Part shown: positions 25,281 to 33,602 of the stretch, piece after piece
Layout of the letters: each line of letters opens with the position of its first letter
How positions within the stretch are numbered: position 1 is the stretch's first letter
Origin: Planctomycetaceae bacterium
GTDB taxonomy: Bacteria > Planctomycetota > Phycisphaerae > Phycisphaerales > SM1A02
Reading direction: 5' to 3'
Length of the DNA: 64,000 bases
Assembly (NCBI GenBank): GCA_947492385.1
Contig: CANLMX010000003.1
Location: forward strand, 30,303-94,302
Translations under genes and position numbers: made by a program
The notes under the pieces: model-generated
The model's database searches: none
Told to the model about the DNA's origin: nothing
Seen by the model: the letters and a program-made list of their open reading frames with translations, nothing else

Positions 25281-25424
25281 TCACGCAATCGGTACCACGA
25301 GCACGGTCGCCATCGCGGCGGCGACGGCGGAACGCAGAATGCCGGAGCCATGCAGCCCTGGGTGCCACATTCCACTTTCCGATTCCAGTGGGTCGCTCTG
25401 GCGTTCAGCGTGCCATGGGCGCAT
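25281..25424 (-). CDS. possible 47-residue single-span peptide after the polymerase gene
   Basis: In the 201-bp gap before neuA a minus-strand frame opens at an ATG inside the last codons of the polymerase gene. It encodes 47 residues: a polar front (MRPWHAERQSDPLESESG) and a C-terminal hydrophobic helix (ILRSAVAAAMATVLVVPIA). No family is known. The clean transmembrane-like end is suggestive, but length and overlap make chance likely. Apart from this I see nothing in the gap except the expected neuA promoter region. Confidence 0.22.
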   Translation of the reverse strand: MRPWHAERQSDPLESESGMWHPGLHGSGILRSAVAAAMATVLVVPIA

Positions 25425-26619
25425 TGCGTTGCACGAGCGAACCTGTTTCACGCACTCCTCCCATCAGTTGACTGGAACGCCCGAGAGACTGGCTCCAGAC
25501 CGTACCTCCGAAGAGGAATGAGAACAATAGTTGATCCCAAAGATTCATCCCCCAAAAGAACCCCGATTGTCCCAGGCCATAGAGCAAGATCGGAAGCACG
25601 AGCGCAAGCCGAGCCCGCGGCGCCGAAACAATGCCCCAAAGCAGGACGCCCAGCAAGGGGACTCCACCCGCCGTTGCCGCCATGAGATACGAGTTGTGCG
25701 AGTGCGCAATGGAACCATTCGCCGATACATCCTCAATATAAAACTTGAAACCATAGTTTCCGAAGACTGGATGTGCCGCGATGAACCGCAGAGATTCGAG
25801 TGCCAAACTATCTCGCGCGCTAAATCCGACCTCGTCTTTCCCAACGCGCAACTGATGGAGTAGCGCCGGGGCACTAAACATCACCAGTATCCCGATGCTA
25901 GCGACCGTCAAAAGTCCGGTTCGGCGCCCATGGAGAAATGCAAACTGAACAACCGCGAGCACCATCGCCACAACAGCAGTTCGACCGAACGTCACGGTGC
26001 ACGAAGACAGTAGAAGCACGTACACTAGGTAGTCACGCCGACGTAATCCTGTCTCCTGCATTTGAAGTCCGAGTGCGATGAGTGCCCAGAGCACCTTCTG
26101 GGGTACAAAGCTTGAATTGATGCTCAGGCCGAATACCTGATTTTTATAGCGGTACTCCGTCGTGCCCATCTCTGTCTCTGGCATGGCGAGCCACGTTTCC
26201 GGCAACACAGACCTAACGCCTAGCGCACCTTCAACCAGGCACACCAGCACTTCAATTGCCGTCAGATATACAAAAGTGGAACGAAACCGGGGACCGACTA
26301 GCGTCGCCGACAGGACCGCTCCTATCAAGGCGAACGGCAATGGAAGCCTTGAGCCAGTCATTTGAAGCAAGCTGCCGTGCAATTGACCAAATGGTAATGC
26401 ACAGACTCCGACAGTACCGATGGCCCAAAGAAGAGCCATCAGAGTTCTACTTCGTGAATCGACACCGACTCGGAGAGCGCGCCAGCATCCGGCGATCGCC
26501 ACCACTAAAAACAGTTGCGGAGCACCAAACGCCGTGGTTGACCAGTAGGCGACAACGGCCATGGCTGTCTCAAGCCACAGCGGCTGCGGGACTACTCGAC
26601 GTCGAATCGGGTTGTTCAT
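25405..26619 (-). CDS. O-antigen polymerase-like membrane protein (Wzy)
   Basis: A 404-residue protein, from MNNPIRRRVVPQPLWLE, with about ten hydrophobic segments, for example AMAVVAYWSTTAFGAPQLFL, LPFALIGAVLSATLVG and LLGVLLWGIVSA. A long periplasmic loop carries SARDSLALESLRFIAAHP, then FGNYGF and SIAHSHNSYLMAATAGG. The HxHNSY pattern is typical of O-antigen ligase/polymerase (Wzy_C) proteins. It would join repeat units at the outer face of the inner membrane. The start overlaps the flippase stop by four bases, so Wzx and Wzy are made together. Base composition is clearly more AT-rich than in the neu genes, as expected for a variable polymerase gene. Confidence 0.8.
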   Translation of the reverse strand: MNNPIRRRVVPQPLWLETAMAVVAYWSTTAFGAPQLFLVVAIAGCWRALRVGVDSRSRTLMALLWAIGTVGVCALPFGQLHGSLLQMTGSRLPLPFALIGAVLSATLVGPRFRSTFVYLTAIEVLVCLVEGALGVRSVLPETWLAMPETEMGTTEYRYKNQVFGLSINSSFVPQKVLWALIALGLQMQETGLRRRDYLVYVLLLSSCTVTFGRTAVVAMVLAVVQFAFLHGRRTGLLTVASIGILVMFSAPALLHQLRVGKDEVGFSARDSLALESLRFIAAHPVFGNYGFKFYIEDVSANGSIAHSHNSYLMAATAGGVPLLGVLLWGIVSAPRARLALVLPILLYGLGQSGFFWGMNLWDQLLFSFLFGGTVWSQSLGRSSQLMGGVRETGSLVQRNAPMAR

Positions 26620-27860
26620 CTCCTCGTTCCAAAGCGATTGTAAAACACGATCGCCCCAAACACCACGGTGAGGTTCGCTGCCGACAGGACTACCGATCCA
26701 ATGGCCGCGCCCACGATTCCGGCAGACTGAACCAAGGGGCCCGCCGCGAGGGCGGAGCATCCAAAAAGCACCGTTGATGCCAGCAAATCGATTCCCGACC
26801 TCTGAAGACCCAACACCACCTGCTGGGCGAACATATAAAGACACCTCACGATGTTCGTTAGCACCAACAGCAGAATGGTCAGAAGTGCAACTCCCCGGGC
26901 CTGAGGAAACTGGACGATTGCATAAGTTACCGAGACCGCGGCCGAAACCAGTCCTGCACCTAAGCAGAGTCGCAAGTAGCGCGATCCAACCACTCGCACT
27001 CTCCAAGAGTCTCTCCCTCGCGCGGCCCTGACGATCGTGTGACCAAGCCGGAACATCGCAAGATCCGCCAAGACCGACATGCACGCAGCAACGCTCTGTA
27101 GCGCTGAGAACACACCAACGTCGCCAGTCTGGCCCCACTCCTCTAGACGGTACCGAAGAAGCATCCAGGCAGCGACATTGAGGCCAGCACTCATGGTGAA
27201 GATCGCCATGGACGGCAACAATCTCTTCCAATCCCGCCAGCCGGGCCGGACATCCCAAGCCCTCCAGTCTCTACCTATCCACCAGATGGCTGGTAACGCG
27301 TAATAGGCGCCAAGTAGCCCAATCATCAGCGGTGCAGTAAGGGCGTCCGCAGCCAAAAGCCAGATGACTGCGACGAGGAACGTGCCAAGGCGGAGCCACT
27401 CCAAGACGGCAACCTGCCCTACCAGTTGCAGTCTCCGCGCGAGCGCCTGTCCGAGCGGCATGATCGACACGCAGAAAGCCAGCGATACAGAAGCCGTCCA
27501 TCGGTCGTCGGAAATCATCCCGATCGGGCGCAGCAGAAGGGACAACAAGGCTATTACGAGGCTTACCAAGAAGGCGGTTACTGCCACATCGCCAGCTCGC
27601 CGGCTGTCTGGAAGCCCCTGCACGGCAGAAGACTGAGAAAGGCCAAGGAACACTGCTAGGATCGAAGAATCAGCGATGACAAGAGAGAACCAGTCAGCGT
27701 GTTCTGGGCTAACTGCATTGACAAGGATCGGCATCGCCGTGAGGGGCACAATTCGTGCCGCCAAAGTGGCGAGAATCCAATGAAGGTTCCCAAGGGAGGG
27801 CGCACGTGATCCAATCACCCTCGTCAATCCTCGACCTGCTATCTTGGGAACATTCGGCAT
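26616..27860 (-). CDS. Wzx-type polysaccharide flippase
   Basis: A 414-residue protein of the polysaccharide-transporter (MATE-like) superfamily. It has about twelve hydrophobic helices spread along its length, such as AVTAFLVSLVIALLSLLL, LGTFLVAVIWLLAADAL, AIFTMSAGLNVAAWMLL, GVALLTILLLVLTNIVRCLY and IGSVVLSAANLTVVFGAIVF. The N-terminus PSLGNLHWILATLAARIVPL fits the first helix of Wzx proteins. It should flip undecaprenyl-diphosphate-linked repeat units for the Wzy-like protein encoded after it. It is divergent from the gene at 27900 with 39 bp between starts. Composition is AT-rich like its partner. Confidence 0.82.
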   Translation of the reverse strand: MPNVPKIAGRGLTRVIGSRAPSLGNLHWILATLAARIVPLTAMPILVNAVSPEHADWFSLVIADSSILAVFLGLSQSSAVQGLPDSRRAGDVAVTAFLVSLVIALLSLLLRPIGMISDDRWTASVSLAFCVSIMPLGQALARRLQLVGQVAVLEWLRLGTFLVAVIWLLAADALTAPLMIGLLGAYYALPAIWWIGRDWRAWDVRPGWRDWKRLLPSMAIFTMSAGLNVAAWMLLRYRLEEWGQTGDVGVFSALQSVAACMSVLADLAMFRLGHTIVRAARGRDSWRVRVVGSRYLRLCLGAGLVSAAVSVTYAIVQFPQARGVALLTILLLVLTNIVRCLYMFAQQVVLGLQRSGIDLLASTVLFGCSALAAGPLVQSAGIVGAAIGSVVLSAANLTVVFGAIVFYNRFGTRR

Positions 27861-27899
27861 TTGATTTAGAACAACGAGTCACGATGGAGATTACTCTGA

Positions 27900-29066
27900 A
27901 TGTCGAACACCTTGAGGCTACGTGAGAAACAACACAAGTTTGGCCGCGCGGAGACGCTGCAACGGGTGTGTGTTGTGCAGCGCGCTCTCTCAAAGCGGAC
28001 TGTCGTAGATGGCGCCCTAGTTTCGACCCTCACTGATCCGATTCTGGAGAAGAATCCCACGACTCACACAAGTTGGAGCATTGGAGCGCCAGGGGGCCCC
28101 GAACGGGTGCCCTCCCAAGAGGTACCCCTACAGGTCGGAGCCCTCGATGTTCTTCGGATGCTCTTTGTGTGGCGCCGAGAAGACTTGAGGGATGCCGAGG
28201 CCCTTTGGAGACTCGCGTTTGGTTCAGCGCACAGGTTGACTCCGCAACGATGGGTTCCGGTGCTCGGCTACCTGCGAATCCCCCGCATCTGTTGGTTTTC
28301 CTACGTGCTGTGTGGAATTCGGCTTTGGTCGCGGTCGGCCTCGCGCTTCGCAGTGCAGTTTGACGAGTTGTACATCGTTTGTTTTTATGATGCGAGATGT
28401 CTGGCTCTCACCCGTGCGTTTCGCGCGCAAGGTAAGCCGGTGATTGAAGTACAGCATGGGTTGATCGCCCCCTGCCACGCCATCTACGGTAACGAACAGT
28501 TTTGGAGGATTGGTGGCGATCTTGCCCCTACGGGGTTCCTTGTGTGGGATGCACCAACGAAGAACTTCATCGAACAGGTGACTCTTCGACATGCAACCAT
28601 TCGGGACTTCGATCACTCGTACTACTTCTCAGATTCGCATTCGGTCGCTGAAACGCATGCCAACTGCATTCTTGTGACCCTCCAATGGGGAACCCTACTT
28701 CCCACTGACGTTCTAGATGTGATTGCGACGCGTAGTGATCTCCGTTGGCTTCTTCGGATGCATCCGAACGACCGTACACCCTCGGTCAAGCGAGCGGACT
28801 GCACTCGCCTAGCAGAACTTTCAAATGTCGAAATTGTCGAAGCATCAAGTCCGCTTCACCTTGACCTAAGCCGTAGCATCCTCCACCTCACCGAGAACTC
28901 CTCCGTCGTGATTGAGGCTGCAACGGTTGGGGTCTATTCTGTCTTCTGGGATGAAAGGTGCATGTCTGCATTTAAAACGCAAATCGCGAAGGGCTTGGCC
29001 AGTCACTGTCCCCCTACACGAGTTGCCGATTGCGTCCGACAATTCTTCGCTGATAGGCAGAGGTGA
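27900..29066 (+). CDS. putative polysaccharide transferase of unknown family
   Basis: A 388-residue protein that I cannot place confidently. The central part, PVIEVQHGLIAPCHAIYG, resembles the QHG motif of GT-B-like enzymes (sialyltransferase- or CDP-glycerol transferase-like). VTLQWGTLLPTDVLDVIA, then DLRWLLRMHPNDR, and near the end HLTENSSVVIEAATVGVYSV, have the HP and E(N)SSVVIEA features used by such transferases to bind the nucleotide. Its position beside Wzx and the CMP-sugar genes makes a nonulosonic acid transferase attractive, but this is inference. GC content is visibly lower than average. The IS481 remnant begins about 100 bp after its stop. Confidence 0.55.
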   Translation: MSNTLRLREKQHKFGRAETLQRVCVVQRALSKRTVVDGALVSTLTDPILEKNPTTHTSWSIGAPGGPERVPSQEVPLQVGALDVLRMLFVWRREDLRDAEALWRLAFGSAHRLTPQRWVPVLGYLRIPRICWFSYVLCGIRLWSRSASRFAVQFDELYIVCFYDARCLALTRAFRAQGKPVIEVQHGLIAPCHAIYGNEQFWRIGGDLAPTGFLVWDAPTKNFIEQVTLRHATIRDFDHSYYFSDSHSVAETHANCILVTLQWGTLLPTDVLDVIATRSDLRWLLRMHPNDRTPSVKRADCTRLAELSNVEIVEASSPLHLDLSRSILHLTENSSVVIEAATVGVYSVFWDERCMSAFKTQIAKGLASHCPPTRVADCVRQFFADRQR

Positions 29067-29171
29067 CTCTTACGGTTCTACTCGCGTGTTCAAAGTTCGC
29101 ACTGATCCAGAGGTCATTCACGGATGACATCGCCTGACAAGTTGTCCGCGGAGAAGGGGGTACGTACCGGT

Positions 29172-29398
29172 CACATGGGTAACACAATCGTCTCACCACA
29201 TGGGTGACAGGTCCTGGCGCCCGCGGAGAACCTCCGCGGATGCCCTGGAAGGAAACCTGCGCCGTGTCGGAACGTCATCACCTGGTGAAGCTCGTACGGG
29301 ATGGGATCTCGGTCGCGGAGGCGTCGCGGACGCTGGGGATCTCGCGTAAGACGGCCTACAAGTGGCTTGGGCGGCATGACCGCTGGGGCGTGGGGGGT
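29172..29398 (+). mobile_element. IS481-family remnant (left end and start of transposase)
   Basis: Two direct copies of CACATGGGTRACA stand at 29172-29184 and 29197-29209; the reverse complement begins TGTYACCC, the usual IS481 end. A transposase frame then starts at the ATG of 29240: MPWKETCAVSERHHLVKLV, then a helix-turn-helix with ASRTLGISRKTAYKWLGRH, the classic IS481 N-terminus. It is cut after about 53 codons where the IS3-family element begins at 29399. No continuation is found beyond that element at 30705, so the rest has been deleted. The catalytic DDE domain is missing and the fragment is inert. Confidence 0.8.
29221..29239 (+). promoter_or_regulatory. perfect 8-bp hairpin directly before the IS481 transposase start
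   Basis: CCGCGGAG-AAC-CTCCGCGG forms a GC-rich stem that ends one base before the ATG at 29240 and would bury the ribosome-binding site. Such hairpins shield transposase genes from read-through transcription. This role is inferred. Confidence 0.45.
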
Positions 29399-29471
29399 TG
29401 ACGGGGTCGCTCTCATCGGTCCACCCCTTATGAGAGACTTTCACGGCCCAAGGGGCCGAGAGGAGTCTCCG

Positions 29472-29762
29472 ATGAAACGTTCGACGAACAGGAAGCGGCA
29501 CCGTCCCGAGGAGGTGGTCGCCAAGCTCAGGCAGGCTGACGAGGCCCTGGCGAAGGGCACGCCGATCGCCGAGGTGGCGAGGTCGCTGGGGGTGTCCGAG
29601 GTGACCTTGCACCGCTGGCGGGCCGAGTACGGGGCGGTGGACCGGGATGCGGTGCGTCGTATGAAGGAGCTGTAGAAGGAGAACGCCCGGCTGAAGCGCC
29701 TGGTTGCCGAGAAGGAGCTCGACATCCTGATCCTGAAAGAGGTGGCAAAGGGGGAATTCTGA
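29472..29762 (+). pseudogene. IS3 orfA with internal amber codon
   Basis: The helix-turn-helix protein starts MKRSTNRKRHRPEEVVAKLR and continues [23 protein letters not shown] to MKEL. A TAG follows at 29673-29675. In the same frame the family sequence then resumes as [20 protein letters not shown], the leucine-zipper end of OrfA, up to the expected TGA at 29762. So a single substitution (GAG or CAG to TAG) cuts the last about 29 residues and also blocks the frameshifted OrfAB transposase. Unless TAG is read through, the element cannot move on its own. Confidence 0.8.
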
Positions 29763-29794
29763 GCCCGGCGCGGCGGCGCCGGGCGATCGAGCGC

Positions 29795-30676
29795 GTGACG
29801 GACGTGCTGCCGGTGTCGGAGCGGCAGGCGTGCCGCGTGATCGGCCAGCACCGCAGCACGCAGCGCCGCACGGCGCCGCCGGACCCGTACCGGGACGGGC
29901 TGGTCGCTAGGATGCGCGAACTGGCCCTCGAGCACCCGCGCCGCGGCCGCCGCCACATCATGGATTTGCTGCGGAAGGAGCGCTGGTCGGTCGGTACCCG
30001 GCTGATGAAGCGCCTGTGGCGTCAGGAGAGCCTGCTGGTGCCCCAGCGGCGCGTGAAACGCAGGCGAATCGGAACGGGCGAGAACGGGATCAAGCGTCGC
30101 CGGGCCTCGATGAGGAACGAGGTGTGGGGCATGGACTTCGTGCAGGACCGGACCGCCGACGGCCGCCCCTTTCGAATGCTGGTGGTGCTGGACGAGTACA
30201 CGCGGGAGTGCCTGGCGATCGAGGTGGCGAGGAACTTCCGCGGTGAGGACATCGTCGCGGTGATGGACGAGCTGACGGCGATCCGGGGCGCACCGGCGCA
30301 CCTCCGAGCCGACAACGGTCCTGAGATGATCTCGAAGGCGGTGAAGGCGTGGTGCGCCGAGAGCGGTACTGGCACGCTCTACATCGACCCCGGGTCACCG
30401 TGGCAGAACGGCATCGTCGAGAGCTTCAACGGACGGTTGCGGGACGAGCTGCTGTCGTCTGAGATCTTCGACAAGCTCGCGGAGGCGCGGTACCTGATCG
30501 ACCGGTGGCGGCTCTTCTACAGCCACCGGCGGATCCAGCGTGCGCTGGGCAAGCTGACCCCGGCGGCCTTCGCGGCGGCGTGCGCGGCGGTGCTTTCGCT
30601 CCGGCTCGCTCCGCTTGCCTGCGCTGCGGCATCGCCGCGCACGCGAGAGGCAACTACCATGCGCCAACTCTCATAA
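29795..30676 (+). CDS. IS3-family transposase catalytic part (OrfB)
   Basis: The frame encodes the DDE recombinase of IS3 elements: [20 protein letters not shown] at the front and the HTH_21-like segment [17 protein letters not shown]. The rve core has [11 protein letters not shown] (first Asp), [11 protein letters not shown] (second Asp) and [16 protein letters not shown] (Glu). All three catalytic residues are present. It has no strong start of its own and is normally made as OrfAB by -1 frameshifting; the frame is open back to before the orfA stop. The amber codon in orfA makes this product unlikely here. The tail after TPAAFA is low-complexity and extends into the right inverted repeat. 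Confidence 0.88.
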   Translation: MTDVLPVSERQACRVIGQHRSTQRRTAPPDPYRDGLVARMRELALEHPRRGRRHIMDLLRKERWSVGTRLMKRLWRQESLLVPQRRVKRRRIGTGENGIKRRRASMRNEVWGMDFVQDRTADGRPFRMLVVLDEYTRECLAIEVARNFRGEDIVAVMDELTAIRGAPAHLRADNGPEMISKAVKAWCAESGTGTLYIDPGSPWQNGIVESFNGRLRDELLSSEIFDKLAEARYLIDRWRLFYSHRRIQRALGKLTPAAFAAACAAVLSLRLAPLACAAASPRTREATTMRQLS

Positions 30677-30704
30677 GGGGTGGACCGATGAGAGCGACCC
30701 GTCA

Positions 30705-30806
30705 ATGCGACTGACCGGCCAAAATTACGAGGGCCTCCGTAACTTCGTCCTTGCGCGGGATAAGCAAGCGCAAGACGCGAAGGACGCTGCAGCGACGTCG
30801 AGATAG
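30705..30806 (+). other. 33-codon open segment beside the IS3 right end
   Basis: Directly after the IS3 element an ATG frame encodes MRLTGQNYEGLRNFVLARDK and ends at TAG after 33 codons (ending AAATSR). It is hydrophilic and more protein-like than random sequence. It could be the 3' end of a gene whose front was lost with the IS3-associated rearrangement. No family is recognised. Confidence 0.2.
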
Positions 30807-30814
30807 GCTCTGGG

Positions 30815-32029
30815 CTACCGAGTAGGCGCCGTCCGAAAGAACACGCGCTCCAATTCCACCGCCAGCGCATCCCTGCTGAACTCCCCGCTGGCCAGCCGCT
30901 GCGCCCGTCCGGGCACCTGCGCCAGCCACGCCCGGTCCCGGAGCGCCGCGCACAGTTGCTCCGCACCGCGAGTCGCAGATACGGGATCCAGGATGATCCC
31001 GATGCCCGCCTCCTTGGCCACGATCGACTGATACCCCTCGAAGTTGCTAGCTATCGGCTTGCCGGCGGCCAGCGCATCGAAGAACTTGTTCTGCACGGCA
31101 TCCTTCCAGACCACTCGTGGCCCGGTGAAAAGGCACACGACCATGTCCGAGGCCACCACCCACTTCGCCGCCTCAGCCTTCGGTTGATGCCCAAGGAAGA
31201 ACATCGAGGTTCCAAGCAGGCCCGCCTGGCGTGCACGCTCCTCCACGCTGTTTCGCTCGGCACCATCCCCAACGACGACGAAACGGATCGCGGTATCGAA
31301 GCTCCGCGCGGCCGCTGCCATGTCCACCAAATAGCTCAGGCCATTGGCCCGGCCAATCGTGCCGGTGAATACGACGAGCGGCCCCGTGCCCAGTTCCGGC
31401 AACGAACGCACGACGGCCTGCCTCGCGCCCGGATCGGGTTGGAACAACTCGGAGTCACAGCCATTCGGGATCACCGTTACCCTTTCTGGATCGACGCCCT
31501 TCGCCACGATGTCGTCACGCATGCCCGGCGCAAGGGCCACGATGTGGCGTGACCGCGCGTAGACGAGTCGCTCGAGCCGGCGCGCAAGCCATCTTGACCA
31601 TGGGCTTTTCAACACGCCTAGCGCGATCGGCACGTCCGGCCAGAGGTCGCGCACCTCAAAGACCATCGGGGTCCGGCGCACCACGGATGCGGCCATGCCT
31701 GGGATCGCGACGGTCAGCGGCGTGCTCGTGGCGAAGATCACGTCTGCCTTCAGAGTCGCGGCTTTCCATGAGGCCGCGAGTGCGAAGTGCAGGAAGGCGA
31801 GGATGCGCCGTGCATTGCTCATGCGATTCGAGTACGGCACTCCGAGCTCGTGCACCGTCATGCCCGCGACGTCCCGGACATGCCATCCACCGAAGCCAGC
31901 CTCGCGCCGCGTCGTGATCATGTTCACCTGGTGCCCCGCACGCACCAGCCTCCGCCCCATCTCATAGGAACGCGTTCCGCCGCCCTGGTCCGGGGTCGTG
32001 AAATACTGATGGATGTAGGTGATCTTCAT
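30815..32029 (-). CDS. glycosyltransferase family 4 (WbuB-like)
   Basis: A 404-residue GT4 enzyme starting MKITYIHQYFTTPDQGGGTR, which is the WbuB/WcaI-type start. Then come PMVFEVRDLWPDVPIALG, TVIPNGCDSELFQPD, VVFTGTIGRANGLSYLVDMA and MFFLGHQPKAEAAKW. The region NKFFDALAAGKPIASNFEG replaces the classical EGxxLPxxE site, as in this subgroup. Such enzymes often add N-acetyl-L-fucosamine-like residues to a lipid-linked amino sugar. It overlaps the wbpE-like gene by four bases (ATGA), so it is the last gene of the diamino-uronic acid operon. Confidence 0.86.
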   Translation of the reverse strand: MKITYIHQYFTTPDQGGGTRSYEMGRRLVRAGHQVNMITTRREAGFGGWHVRDVAGMTVHELGVPYSNRMSNARRILAFLHFALAASWKAATLKADVIFATSTPLTVAIPGMAASVVRRTPMVFEVRDLWPDVPIALGVLKSPWSRWLARRLERLVYARSRHIVALAPGMRDDIVAKGVDPERVTVIPNGCDSELFQPDPGARQAVVRSLPELGTGPLVVFTGTIGRANGLSYLVDMAAAARSFDTAIRFVVVGDGAERNSVEERARQAGLLGTSMFFLGHQPKAEAAKWVVASDMVVCLFTGPRVVWKDAVQNKFFDALAAGKPIASNFEGYQSIVAKEAGIGIILDPVSATRGAEQLCAALRDRAWLAQVPGRAQRLASGEFSRDALAVELERVFFRTAPTR

Positions 32030-33126
32030 TCAACGACACCAGCGATCACTGCCGTCGCCACATCTTGCACCATCTCCTCAGTCATCTCCGGATAAATCGG
32101 GATGGAGAGGATGCGGCTCTGGTTGTGGAACGCATTCGGGAAATCCGCCGGCGAGTGGTTCAGCCGCGCGTACGCCGGGTAGAACGGCAACGCCTTCGAG
32201 TAGTTCAACATCGTCGAGATGCCCGCCTTGTTCAGGTGCTGCTGCAATGCGTCGCGGTTCTCGCTGCGAATGACATAGAGGTGATACACATGCGTTCGGT
32301 CGCGAGCGATCTCCGGCGTGCGCACCGCTGCGTGCGGCGCGAACAGCGCGTCATACTGCGCAGCCACGCGCCTGCGACCCTCCGTCCAGCGCCCGAGATG
32401 GGGCAGTTTCACCGATAGGATCGCGGCCTGTAGCCCGTCAAGTCGACTGTTGATCCCCTCGATCTTGTGCTCACCCTTGCCCCCGTGCCGCGCATACAGC
32501 TCGCACCATTCGGCCAGCTTGCTGTCGTTGGTCACCAGCGCGCCGGCATCGCCCATCGCACCAAGATTCTTGCCTGGATAGAAGCTGAAGCTGGCAGCGA
32601 CGCCCATCGTGCCCACCTTGCGTCCCTTGTACTCAGCCATGTGTGCCTGCGCGCAGTCTTCGATCACCCACAGGCCGCGCCGCTTCGCAATCTCCAGGAT
32701 CGGGTCCATGTCCGCAGGCTGCCCGTACAAGTGGACGGGGATGATCCCCACCGTTCGCGGTGTGATCTTCGACTCGATCTGCGCTGGATCGATCGTGAAT
32801 GTCTCCGCGTCGGTATCGCAGAAGACAACCTTTCCCCCCGCCTGCGTGATCGTCTCCGATGTCGAGATCCAGGAGTGTGCCGTCGTGATCACCTCGTCCC
32901 CAGGCTTGATGCCGAGTCCCTGCATCAGGATGTAGATCGCATCTGTTCCGTTGGCGCAGCTCACGCAGTGCTTCACGCCCACTGCCGCCGCGAACTGCTG
33001 CTCGAAGTCCGTGACGAACTTGCTTCGGATGAATGCCGACTCGCGGATCACCGACGCAATGGCTTCATCGATCTCGCCCTTGATTCCGATGTACTGCGCA
33101 TGCAGATCGACAAATGGAACATTCAT
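32026..33126 (-). CDS. wbpE: WbpE-like UDP-3-oxo-uronate aminotransferase
   Basis: A 366-residue DegT/DnrJ/EryC1-family PLP enzyme. The Schiff-base Lys186 is in SFSFYPGKNLGAMGDAGALV; GTDAIYILMQGLGIKPGDEV and VIEDCAQAHMAEYKG are the phosphate and ring-stacking regions. With an adjacent dehydrogenase (wbpB-like) and acetyltransferase (wbpD-like) it fits the route UDP-GlcNAcA to UDP-GlcNAc(3NAc)A, adding the 3-amino group. It overlaps its neighbours on both sides by four bases. Neither a UDP-GlcNAc 6-dehydrogenase (WbpA) nor an epimerase (WbpI) is in this window. Confidence 0.85.
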   Translation of the reverse strand: MNVPFVDLHAQYIGIKGEIDEAIASVIRESAFIRSKFVTDFEQQFAAAVGVKHCVSCANGTDAIYILMQGLGIKPGDEVITTAHSWISTSETITQAGGKVVFCDTDAETFTIDPAQIESKITPRTVGIIPVHLYGQPADMDPILEIAKRRGLWVIEDCAQAHMAEYKGRKVGTMGVAASFSFYPGKNLGAMGDAGALVTNDSKLAEWCELYARHGGKGEHKIEGINSRLDGLQAAILSVKLPHLGRWTEGRRRVAAQYDALFAPHAAVRTPEIARDRTHVYHLYVIRSENRDALQQHLNKAGISTMLNYSKALPFYPAYARLNHSPADFPNAFHNQSRILSIPIYPEMTEEMVQDVATAVIAGVVE

Positions 33127-33602
33127 GGAGACTTCCCTTCAATCGCTCTCAAGAGGCGTGCTGGATTGCCCGCATAGATGCCGGGCTTGTTGATGTCCTT
33201 CGTCACGACGGCACCCGCCCCGACGACCACATCGTCGCAGATGCTCACCGGCAGGATTGTCGCATTCGATCCGAGCGACACCCGCGACCCGATCTTGGTC
33301 GATAGCCACAGCGACTTGTCGCCGCGCGCTGGCCCACCCTTGGCGAACAGATCATTGATGAACATCACGCCGTGGCCGATGAAGCAGTCATCGCCGATGG
33401 TGACCAGTTCACAGACGAACGTATGCGACTGCACCTTGCAGCGCGCACCAATCACCACGTCTCGCTGGATCTCGACGAACGGCCCAATGAAGCAGTCGTC
33501 ACCGATCGAGCAGCCGTAGATGTTCACAGGCTGTACCACCTTGACCCGATCGCCGAAGCGGACATCCACGATGCCGCTCTGGAGCAGCCGCGGTTCACCC
33601 AT
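33123..33602 (-). CDS. wbpD: WbpD-like hexapeptide N-acetyltransferase
   Basis: A 159-residue left-handed beta-helix acetyltransferase, chosen from the ATG of MGEPRLLQSGIVDVR; a longer open stretch upstream is the tail of the wbpB-like frame. Repeats run from VNIYGCSIGDDCFIGPFVEI through HTFVCELVTIGDDCFIGHGV and ILPVSICDDVVVGAGAVVTK to GIYAGNPARLLR. The GHGVMFINDLFAKGG segment is characteristic of WbpD-type enzymes that acetylate the 3-amino group of UDP-GlcNAc3NA. It is slightly shorter than the P. aeruginosa enzyme. The start overlaps the wbpB-like gene by eight bases. Confidence 0.85.
   Translation of the reverse strand: MGEPRLLQSGIVDVRFGDRVKVVQPVNIYGCSIGDDCFIGPFVEIQRDVVIGARCKVQSHTFVCELVTIGDDCFIGHGVMFINDLFAKGGPARGDKSLWLSTKIGSRVSLGSNATILPVSICDDVVVGAGAVVTKDINKPGIYAGNPARLLRAIEGKSP

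Larger units (their letters stand above)
29399..30704. mobile_element. IS3-family (IS407-group-like) element
   Basis: A 1306-bp element bounded by inverted repeats starting TGACGG(G)GTCGCTCTCATC on the left and its reverse complement on the right. The repeats extend about 35 bp (through CCACCCCTTATGAGAG) with one extra G on the left. It encodes orfA and orfB in the -1 frame relation normal for IS3. No target duplication is visible (left flank ends GGT, right flank begins ATG). The left flank is an IS481 fragment and the right flank is unrelated. This points to rearrangement after insertion rather than a fresh transposition. Confidence 0.88.

Noticed and set aside
15054..29675. Possible recoding of TAG as a sense codon, because two conserved frames (pglE and IS3 orfA) continue beyond an internal TAG.
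   Set aside because: TAG ends intact genes such as pglD at 35874, with the next gene beginning right there. Two amber codons in a decaying region with mobile elements are better explained by mutation.
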